Part shown: positions 1 to 7,600 of the stretch, piece by piece
How the letters are laid out: each line of letters opens with the position of its first letter
How positions within the stretch are numbered: position 1 is the first letter of the stretch
From: Prevotellaceae bacterium
Lineage (GTDB): Bacteria; Bacteroidota; Bacteroidia; Bacteroidales; UBA932
Reading direction: 5' to 3'
Assembly: GCA_031259805.1 (NCBI GenBank)
Contig: JAIRKX010000005.1
Location: 1-9,946, forward strand
Length of the DNA: 9,946 nt
Position numbers and translations under genes: made by a program
Notes under the pieces: generated by a model
What the model was told of the DNA's origin: nothing
The model's database searches: none
The model's input: the letters and a program-made list of their open reading frames with translations, nothing else

Positions 1-34
1 TGCAAAGGATTCCGCCGCACGGCTGTCCCCCGCT

Positions 35-83
35 GGCGGGGGTGCCCGATAGGGCGGGGGTGGACAATCCGCCGGCGGGGGTG
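35..83 (+). repeat. G-rich decamer repeated three times
   Basis: The decamer GGCGGGGGTG occurs at 35-44, 53-62 and 74-83, with start-to-start spacings of 18 and 21 bases. The later 21-bp tandem units begin with the related GGCGTGGGG, so this stretch may be a decayed, more GC-rich edge of the same repeat family. It is followed by a run of eight G at 105-112. No gene is evident here. Confidence 0.6.
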
Positions 84-143
84 GAATGTTTCGGCTGGAA
101 TAACGGGGGGGGTGTCATCTTTTCTATTGATATGAATTTCATT

Positions 144-163
144 CCGTCGGTTAAAACCGACGG
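144..163. repeat. Perfect 9-bp inverted repeat (hairpin)
   Basis: CCGTCGGTT (144-152) and AACCGACGG (155-163) are exact reverse complements separated by two A. The palindrome would form a tight hairpin in either strand. There is no T-run directly after it on either strand, so it does not look like an intrinsic terminator. It lies just before the 21-bp tandem array and may belong to the same repetitive intergenic element. Confidence 0.7.
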
Positions 164-185
164 CAATTATTGTTCGTTCCCCGCC

Positions 186-353
186 GGCGTGGGGAAGCTT
201 CCCATTGGCGTGGGGAAGCTTCACATTGACGTTAGAAAGTTTCCCTTTGGTGTGGAGAAGCTTCCCTTTGATGTTAGAAAGTTTCCCTTTGGTGTGGAGA
301 AGCTTCCCTTTGATGTTAGAAAGTTTCCCTTTGGCATGGGGAAGATTCCCGAT
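186..353. repeat. 21-bp tandem array, eight units with palindromic cores
   Basis: Eight consecutive 21-bp units start at 186, 207, 228, 249, 270, 291, 312 and 333; the last is degenerate. Two unit types alternate in the second half, GGTGTGGAGAAGCTTCCCTTT and GATGTTAGAAAGTTTCCCTTT in outline, making an exact 42-bp duplication (249-290 equals 291-332). The G-type units have a dyad core; at 192-203 it is the perfect 12-bp palindrome GGGAAGCTTCCC. The plus-strand frame across the array is open (42-425, GTG start) and would give a heptapeptide repeat of the type GVEKLPF/DVRKFPF. However, four of the six frames through the 42-bp unit are open, so this is weak evidence for a protein. I treat it as a non-coding minisatellite. 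Confidence 0.85.
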
Positions 354-421
354 AGTATATCGGTAAGCGAGCTGCTGCATCCCTTGCCCCGCAAGGCTTT
401 TGGGAAAGCGTGTCGCTGTAA

Positions 422-538
422 TTAACTGGACATTAGTGAATTGGGGGGGGTAGAATTAAATACTACAAAATACGGCATTGCTTCGGCATTCGTGGAACGC
501 GAAGCAGGGATAGCCGGATGTTGTATTGACGTATTCAT
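422..538 (-). CDS. Possible small ORF, 38 aa, unknown function
   Basis: An ATG at 538 opens a minus-strand frame of 38 codons ending with TAA at 422-424. The peptide begins MNTSIQHPAIPASRSTNAEA and continues with MPYFVVFNSTPP, ending LMSS. It has no signal peptide, membrane segment or recognisable domain. Support is positional: a Bacteroidota-type promoter (566-595) lies just upstream and would give a leader of about 20 nt. A run of eight C (the G run at 443-450 read on this strand) lies near its 3' end, so slippage there would change the C-terminus. The frame could be chance or part of a repetitive intergenic element. Comparative data would be needed to call it a gene. Confidence 0.3.
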   Translation of the reverse strand: MNTSIQHPAIPASRSTNAEAMPYFVVFNSTPPNSLMSS

Positions 539-565
539 TTTATCTTTATTCCGTGTTTGAAAGTG

Positions 566-595
566 CAAATATACGCATCTTTTTTAATACACAAA
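566..595 (-). promoter_or_regulatory. Promoter-like site facing the 38-aa ORF
   Basis: Read on the minus strand this is TTTG (592-595), 18 nt, TATATTTG (566-573). That fits the Bacteroidota -33/-7 pattern of TTTG and TAnnTTTG. A start point near 559 would lie about 20 bases before the ATG at 538. Such motifs occur by chance in AT-rich sequence, so this is a prediction. Confidence 0.45.
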
Positions 596-761
596 TGTTT
601 TTTGTATTCTTTTGGATTTTTTTTGAAAACAGGCCACATGCTCTATTCTGTAAAAACGTTGTATGTAAGTGATTTTTATCTGCACTTTGAGCAATGAATT
701 AGCGCCTGAATTTGTATGTGTTTTGCAAGCGGACAGCCTGCGGGCAGTCGTTCCGCCTCCT
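596..761. other. Intergenic stretch without a recognisable gene
   Basis: I see no convincing coding frame here. The only structure noted is a short foldback at 729-756, with outer arms GCGGA/TCCGC and an inner GCC/GGC, directly downstream on the minus strand of the terminator at 762-798. A minus-strand frame with a TTG start crosses the area (868 to 584), but the terminator hairpin lies inside it and its composition is not protein-like. Confidence 0.5.
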
Positions 762-798
762 AAAAAGCAAAAACGCAAACGATCCGTTTGCGTTTTGC
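762..798 (-). terminator. Strong intrinsic terminator, minus strand
   Basis: Arms at 767-781 and 785-798 pair over 14 bp with one bulged A and a 3-nt loop; the inner half is CGCAAACG/CGTTTGCG. On the minus strand the stem is followed by TTTTT (762-766), while on the plus strand no T-run follows. It therefore terminates leftward transcription. It lies about 400 bases beyond gcvH and past that operon's own terminator, so it probably serves another transcript, such as the one from the promoter at 956-986. Confidence 0.65.
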
Positions 799-949
799 GT
801 GAACATTTAACCCTATATCTAATTCTGCATGTCGTGTACTCTTTGTAAAACAATCTCAAAATCAACAAAACGACGGCATCAAATTAGTCTGTGTGTGGAT
901 TTGCAAAAGAGAAAGGTGCTTCTAAACCGATGTTTCCTTTGTGCTAAAT
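762..949 (-). ncRNA. Candidate small RNA, about 185 nt, unknown class
   Basis: A canonical promoter-like site (956-986) and a strong intrinsic terminator (762-798) on the same strand delimit a transcript starting near 949 and ending near 762. No reasonable open frame lies between them: the ATG-initiated frames I followed close quickly. Near the 5' end, AAAGG and CCTTT can pair, and the 3' end is the long terminator stem. I do not recognise 6S RNA, RNase P RNA, tmRNA, SRP RNA or a tRNA. The boundaries are inferred only from the two signals. Leader function is unlikely because no gene follows directly. Confidence 0.35.
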
Positions 950-955
950 CGACAG

Positions 956-986
956 CAAAGGTAGACGTTCTTTTTGGTTGGTACAA
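956..986 (-). promoter_or_regulatory. Promoter-like site for a leftward transcript
   Basis: On the minus strand the site reads TTG (984-986), 20 nt, TACCTTTG (956-963), a full match to the Bacteroidota TTG and TAnnTTTG pattern. Its -7 octamer and 20-nt spacing are identical to those of the ruvA promoter at 9403-9433. The predicted start is near 949. The site lies just beyond the gcvH terminator, so it would begin a new transcription unit. Confidence 0.55.
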
Positions 987-1057
987 TCCCTATATGTGGT
1001 GATTTTTCAGGCGGGCATCCCTTAAAACGGGTAGCGTAAAACGTGGGCTTGAAGCTA

Positions 1058-1092
1058 TAAAAACGAAACGGGCAGCTTTCGCTGCCCGCTTC
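1058..1092 (-). terminator. Intrinsic terminator of the ruvA-sprA-gcvH operon
   Basis: CGGGCAGC (1069-1076) and GCTGCCCG (1081-1088) form a perfect 8-bp GC-rich stem. On the minus strand the loop is GAAA, a stable GNRA tetraloop. Outer GAA/TTC pairs extend it after one mismatch. The minus-strand sequence after the stem is TTTCGTTTTTATA. It lies about 100 bases after the gcvH stop codon and is the natural end of the operon transcript. Confidence 0.8.
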
Positions 1093-1188
1093 ACCTAATC
1101 TAAACCTATGAAAACCTATTTCGCATTCTAAGACTATAGTTTTACAAAAAGGTTTAATGAGAGATTGAAAAAAAAATAAATAAAATTC

Positions 1189-1563
1189 TTAGATCAACTT
1201 CTCATACGCTTCGGCGCTGAACAGTCCGCTGATTTCTTCAGGGTTACTGATTTCAATTCGGATAATCCAACCTTGTCCATAAGGGTCCTGATTGACTAAC
1301 TGTGGCGCTGCTTCCAATTGGTCGTTCATTTCAACCACCTCCCCGGATAGCGGCATATAGGCGTCGGCTACGGTTTTCACCGCTTCGATAGCGCCAAACG
1401 CATCGCCTGCTTCTAGAAAATCGCCTACGGTGGTTACATCGACGTATACTACATCGCCTAATTGACTTTGAGCATAGTCGGTAATCCCGACAGTGGCCAC
1501 ATTGTTTTCAATCAGCACCCATTCGTGCTCTTTCGTGTACTTTAAGTGTGTAGGAACTTTCAT
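1189..1563 (-). CDS. gcvH: Glycine cleavage system H protein (lipoyl carrier)
   Basis: GcvH is the small shuttle protein of the glycine cleavage complex. Its lipoyl-lysine arm carries the aminomethyl group from the P protein (glycine decarboxylase) to the T protein and is reoxidised by the L protein, in the cytoplasm. At 124 aa the length is normal for the family. The N-terminus has the typical KYTKEHEW motif (residues 8-15). The lipoylation loop reads GAIEAVKTVADAY, placing the modified lysine at residue 63, followed by the usual PLSGEVVEMN turn. The ATG at 1563 is preceded by an AAGGAAA ribosome-binding-like stretch. P, T and L protein genes are not in the window. Its place behind sprA is a synteny I recall from T9SS-bearing Bacteroidota, so it is probably co-transcribed from the ruvA promoter. 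An intrinsic terminator follows at 1058-1092. Confidence 0.96.
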   Translation of the reverse strand: MKVPTHLKYTKEHEWVLIENNVATVGITDYAQSQLGDVVYVDVTTVGDFLEAGDAFGAIEAVKTVADAYMPLSGEVVEMNDQLEAAPQLVNQDPYGQGWIIRIEISNPEEISGLFSAEAYEKLI

Positions 1564-1582
1564 AATTTTTCCTTTTTTAAAT

Positions 1583-1613
1583 TGTTTATAATGATAACTG
1601 TTTATAATGATAA
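1583..1613. repeat. 16-bp tandem duplication across the sprA stop codon
   Basis: The 15-mer TGTTTATAATGATAA occurs at 1583-1597 and again at 1599-1613, a tandem duplication with a 16-bp period. The right copy contains the last codons and the TAA stop of sprA; the left copy lies in the sprA-gcvH gap. It looks like a recent slippage or short duplication that lengthened the intercistronic spacer without altering either protein. Confidence 0.85.
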
Positions 1614-4600
1614 ATTAATGCTTAATCCTGCGTTGGTGTTTGCTGTGGCAATTGATGAGACATAGGGGTTGTTGACCATCCGGTCGAAGAATAGCCGTAA
1701 GGTGAGGTTGCTGCTGACGGTATAGTCGGCTGACAGTTTGATGCTGATGTTGTATTGTCCGCTCGATACCTGCGGTATGGCGTCGTCTTCGAGGACGATT
1801 TTTCTCAGGATCGTCATTTCATCCTGCACAGAGAGGTCGGCGCGGACACGTAGCGTTGTTCTCACATTGCGCGAATTGCCTGCCGCAAAGCGGAAAATCA
1901 AAGGAATTTCGCGAAACGTGTAGCCCGCGCCTATGATATAGGTTGTCCGGCGGGTTTCCATAATTTGGTTATTCGACAGACTCAACGACAGCGTCCGGTT
2001 GCGTGCCCATTCGAACCGCGTCGAGAGGTTGTTCATCCAGCCGACGTCGACGTACACCGGCGTGAGTTCCTCGCGGATGCTGGCCAGCATAATATCGTTC
2101 ATCGGAATAAAATCGCCCAGCATATTCCGTCCGTCTACAATGTCGGACAGCGTGTAGGCTTGGTTGTAGGTATAGGCGTTGATGGAGTACATGGATGAAT
2201 ATTTTGACATGACTGTCAGCGAGGTGATCAGGCCTTGTTGCTGTGTTTTCCCTTTCGGTTGCCAGTTGTATGTGAGTTGCCATGAGGGTAAGGGCCAGAG
2301 TGGGAAGTTCGACAGGCTTATACGTTCCGGCGACCGGCCGGTATAGGCCGCCAGAAAGGCCGGTATCAGCACTTCTTGCGATAGCGAACTGAATCCGTCG
2401 GGATAGCCGTCGACCAGCCTGTTGGGGTCGTAGTTTTCCTGTCCCAGCGCAGCTCGCGCTTCGGCTTGCCGGCGGGCAATGGTAGTACGTGCTTGCAGGA
2501 AGTTGTCAAAGGATTTGGAGGCAAAGTCGTTACCGGCTGTTGGGTTTTCAAAGGCCGTCGCAATGCTGATGGTCGAGATGCTGAAGTTACCTGTTGCTTG
2601 GCGTTGATTGACGGACGATGTTACATTGTACCACGAGTTATTTTCCGAATAATTACGGGTGAATCCCAAATCAATTTTCAATGCCGGCCAAGGTTCTAAT
2701 GTCGTGCGGATATTTAGCATTGTCATGTGCGTCATGATATAGGGGTTGATAATTGTCGTGTCGGCTGACAGCCATTTTTGTTGCCGCGCATAATTCAGGA
2801 AGTTTTCGTCCTGATAGCCCAATACGAACGGCCAGCCGGGCGCCCACACGTTATTGGTTTGCCCCCACCCCATAATATGGGCATACGGTTTGAAGCCGGG
2901 CAGGGTCGAGGCGTCGTTGCTGCTGTGGCTGATAGACACAGTACGTATCATCATCGCTATACGGAGCAGGGCTTTGGCGGCAATATTGATGGGGTTTTGT
3001 TTTTTCGGCACTCGGCCGGTTACTTTGACCATTACGGCGTTGGCGTCTTCGTCTAATGTTATGGCCAGGGTATTTTTATTGAGCACGTCTACTTTCCCCT
3101 GTATTTCCCTCCCGTTGGCATCGAAAATTTGCGTGCGGATGTCGTCGGTTTTTAAATTATGCCTGATTGTCCGGCGGCGGTTGGCGGTGAAACGCATTTT
3201 CGGGCTTTCGTAGGTTTTGCTCACCATTTCGGGCGGACGTGTGGGGCCACGTCCCGAAAATTCGTTGTTAATGTTTCGCAGGAACGGCGACATATTGTAA
3301 AGGCTTTCCAACGACAGGTTGCCGTTGATGCCTATGTTGCGGAAGTTGGAGATGGTATTGCCCGGATCGTATGTTGTATCGTTCAGCACCGGTGCCGCCT
3401 CCCACGTATACCCTGCGTTATATTGCACGGCGGACGACACCCACGACAGCAGCGGGATTTTGTTTATCGGGACCATCCACTGCGCATTGATTTGTTGGTT
3501 ATAGAACACATTGCGCCCGAGATTCCAGAAATTAGTCCACGTCGAGTCGTGCCAGTGGCGGTATCCTTCGGGGTCGAGTCGCTTATTGATGATGCCTTCC
3601 GGTTCGTCGATGCGGGCGCGGTTGGTGGCCACAAAATCTACTTTTATCGAACGGGTGATGTCCCACACAAACGAGTAATTATTGTCCCACAGGAAATCTT
3701 TCGACACGGTTGGCGGGATCACGATTTCGGGCGCCATGACGCTTCGGTATTGGGTTTCACGATAGGTGCGGGAAATATCGGCGTTAAATGCGAACTGGTT
3801 CGGGTAGGGATTGAAGTTGAAATCGCGTATTAACTGCAGCCATGGCGACCGCAGCCAGGGGATATTTTTTAAAGGTTCGACATAAAACGGCTGGACGTTG
3901 TATGCATAGCCTAAATTGAAATGGTAGGTTTCGTCTAATTTGTGGTCGGTGCGCGGATTGCGGGCAAAGACCTGATTGTAGGCAAAGCTCATCGTCAAGT
4001 TCGACAGGCTGAATACCGCCGGGTTGGTCGAATTGGCTAATACCCGCACGTTGGTTGCATTGAACGACAGACGGCGCGTGTAGTCCTGCGTCAGCCGCTT
4101 GATGGAATCGCGTTCGTAGGAAGTCAGGCCGCGCATGGCCTGATCGTACAACACATCCTGGTCGAATGGGTAGTATTGCGGGTTGGTAAAGTTTTCGGAA
4201 AAGCCGAAAAACAGGGGCAAGCGTACGCCGATGCTTTTAGGGAAGAACATGCCGAGTTCAAAGTTGGTAATTACGTCGTATTGGTATACATAATCCATCG
4301 ATCGTTCGTTCATTCTCGACTCGAGGCCGCCGAAATTCGGCGTCTGCATGTTGCCCGATAAACTCACATTCCCGAAGTCGGCCAGTTTAGCGGCAATGCG
4401 GGCATTGGCGGCAAATCCGCTCGACTCATTAAAGTTTGACAGGCGCAATTCGTTTACCCATACAATAACCGATTTTTCCAGTCCGTCGTCGCTCGGCGAG
4501 CGTTGTTTCGAGGGGTTACGCACGCCAATCATCACAATGCGCACCTGCCCGAGGTTCGGATTACCGGCAATGCGTACCCGGTTGTTTCCGTCCGTTTTTT

Positions 4601-7600
4601 CGTATACCGTAGTAATAGAGCCCCCGAAGCGACGGACATACTCGTTGCGCTCCAACTTGGCATCGGTAAGGACATCGAGGTTAATGTCGACCTTGTTTTC
4701 GGTACGCCACACTATTTCTCGCTGGTTGTCGGTGTAAAATCCCGGCGGCGTAAGCGCCAGCGGCACCTCGTATTCGTAGTAGTTATAGCGGTAGTCGCTG
4801 CCGATGCGGATAAATATCGACACGTCGTTATCGTGCAGGGGTTTTCCGGGTATTTCTTCGGCGTGTACGTCCATGATTAGCCGGCGGTATTTACGAAAGT
4901 CGAAGGTTACGTTTTTGTAAGCCGCCCGGGCGTCGCCGTCGGCCAGATCATTTATGCGTAATTCCATCGCCTGTTCGTTCAGTTGTCGTACCTGATACTG
5001 TCCCGGGTCGATTTGGCGCGAGGCATCCGGCGGGAGGATGTAGTTGACAGGTGTGCGGTGCGAATTTTCTTCAATATTTACAGCTGAGATATCAAATCCG
5101 GCATTCGACATTTCGGGCTGCGCCAGTATTTCCTGCCCGTCGATCATCGACTGGTCGTAGCGTCGCCATTCACCGCGTACTAATTGCAGCGTGGCAAAAC
5201 GGAAAATGGTCGTATCGGTAAACCCGCGCATGAACATTCGTATGAACCGGATGGATTTGAAGTCGGAGATGCCGCCGATGGCCGCGCCTTCGCTAATTGG
5301 TATTTTTATCTGATAAAACTTCACGGTCTTCACGCCGTTAAATTCGTTTTTGGTTACTTCGCGGATGTCGGTAATATAGTTGCTTCCGATACGCATGTTG
5401 GCCGGCGTCAAATCCAGTTCGTACTGGTAGTAACTTTCCGTTTCATTCATCGTGTAATCGCGGTTCATGTCTTCCATGTCGGGGTTGATCATGCCCATCG
5501 TATTTTCGCCGCCGTCGGATGGCCGCGAGTTGCCGTCCGTGCCGTTGTAGTATTGGTAGCGAGTCAGAATATCGGCCTGCGTATTATCGTAGACGGGGTC
5601 TAAATAATAGCGGTAATTGTCGCCTGACGGGTCGTTTTCTATACGGTTACGCGCTTCGGTATTGGAAATAAGCGAACGCATCTGGTTGACGTAATCGGCA
5701 AAGTGCGTACCTTCGTAGGCGTCATTCAATCCGTCGTAACCGATGTCCTGATATTGGCGTTTATCGTAGTCGTTGTCGAAGGTCAGGGTAATTTGCGGGT
5801 CTTTTGGAACGCGCCCCCATGCGGTCGAGATAAATCGTGTCGAGTCTTCGGGACTGCTGAAGCCGTTTTCAAACGATTTGAGCCCGTCTTTCAGCACATC
5901 TTCCGAGATGCTGCCGAGATTGAAATAGAGTTTTCCGCCCGTAGCGTTCGGTTTATACACAAAAGGGTCCATCAGCCAACATTCGATGTAATCGTAGTTG
6001 GCCGTTTCAAAGTCGGTGATGGGTAACGGTCGCTGCACGCCTGCCCAGCGTGTTTCGGGCGCTAATAAGCGTCCGTCGGCGCGTGCATTGACACTATAAT
6101 TATATGGGCCGCGTTCATCGGGGTAATAGGTCATGTTCAATACTTGCAGATTGGTCGGCGAGCCGATAATTTCCTCGCGGTCGGGAAACAAGTCATTGAT
6201 TTGGATTTCGCATACATACCAGTTTCGCTGGAAACGGAACGGATCGGCGCGCATGTATCCGGGCGTGTAGGAGGTGTTGCGCACAAAATCGGGATAGATG
6301 TAGAACCACGACAGCAGTGCTCGATTGAATCCGGTAGCCAGTCCTGTGAGGTCGCCGTCGGGGAACAGGGGGCTTTGCCCCTGCGGTACACTTGCCAGCG
6401 ACCATGCAGCATGGCTGCGCAAATCGAGTGTTGTCTGACTGCCTTCAAAGTCGTCGATAAACGCCGCGCCGTTCGAGCCGATAGCCGATGCGTGGCCAGG
6501 CAGGAAGTGGGCAAATTCCGCATCGAACGTTAAACTCGAGTTGGCTTTGGTTTCCAAAAACGGCAAAGCATCGACCGCTTTGGTGAGCCACGGCACATCG
6601 GTACGGAATGCCGTGTTCAATCCCCAAATGGTATTGGAAATAGGTTCGTCGCCCCAATTTACTTTTTGCGTCAGCGGTCGTTCGCTTAAATGCAGCAGCG
6701 TGCCGCCGATATAGAAATTGTCGTTAAACGTATATTTCAGCCGCGTGCCGAGCAGGGTTTTGGTTTGCAGGTTAAACAACTCCCTGTTTTCCAATGACAC
6801 TTTCAGCGGCACGCCCGATTCTAAATAAGAGCGGTTCAAAATACGCACCGTCCCGCCGATATAATTCACTTCGTAGTCCACGCCTTCTATTAACTTCACC
6901 CCGCCGGCGGTAACGACGACCGACCCCTGCGGTACGTTCATGGCGTCAAGCCGGATTTCGTCGCCGCCTTCCGATTGATAGCTTCCGACCAACCGGAATT
7001 TATTTTTCTCCGCAAAACTTTGCGCTTTTGTCAGGGTCGAGTCGTATAGCTCTTTATAGACGTATTTTTCAGCCAGTACGGGGTCGCCGATTTTTTGCTC
7101 CAAGTAGCGTCCGAACGGTTCACGCACGGGGAAAATAATACGTCCCCGCGAGGAAAGTACAGTGATGCCTTCTACGAAGTCGAACATGCCATCGGGCGAG
7201 GCGTCGTTCTGCGTATTAAGGTTATCGAGGTTCAGCACGCGCAGCAGGGGTTTTTCGGCGATGGTTCCTTCCGAGATGTAGGGCAGGGCAGTGCCGGCTT
7301 CGGCATTTTCGTACATGATGTCGAGGATAAAATCGTCGCGATTGATTTGATAGGCATCAATAGCGTATACGTTTTTCATCATCAACTCCCATGTCGGGAA
7401 TCGCGGCGAAAAGCTTGTTCCTTTCAGCAGTTTTAACGTCAGCATGTCTGGCGACATAATGCCGTCGGTTGACAGTTCGCCTACTTTGTAGGTTACGCCG
7501 AAGGCTTCGTATTCGTAGGCTACGGCTAAGATTTCATCGGCGTTGAGCGCGGCGTTGAGGGAGATATACCCTAATTGGGTATTGACCGTATAATCGGTTG

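Noticed and set aside
186..353. CRISPR-like array
   Set aside because: The 21-bp units are directly adjacent with no unique spacers, and no cas genes are present.
42..425. Plus-strand ORF of 127 codons across the 21-bp repeat array
   Set aside because: It needs a GTG start in G-rich repeat sequence. The frame stays open because the repeat period is a multiple of three, and four of six frames through the 42-bp unit are open. No promoter or homology signal supports it.
479..506. TGCTTCG/CGAAGCA inverted repeat
   Set aside because: A 7-bp stem with a 14-base loop and no T-run is weak. It lies inside the candidate 38-codon ORF and can be chance.
584..868. Minus-strand ORF of 94 codons
   Set aside because: It starts at TTG, runs through the strong terminator hairpin at 762-798 and has a basic, Cys-rich composition unlike a folded protein.
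762..949. 6S RNA
   Set aside because: The size is similar, but the 5' and 3' ends do not pair and the rod-like fold with a central bubble is not apparent.
3159..3833. Plus-strand ORF of 224 codons opposite sprA
   Set aside because: It lies wholly antisense to the well-supported sprA frame and shows no recognisable motif. It is a shadow of the coding strand's codon bias, like the other antisense frames in 1738-8622.
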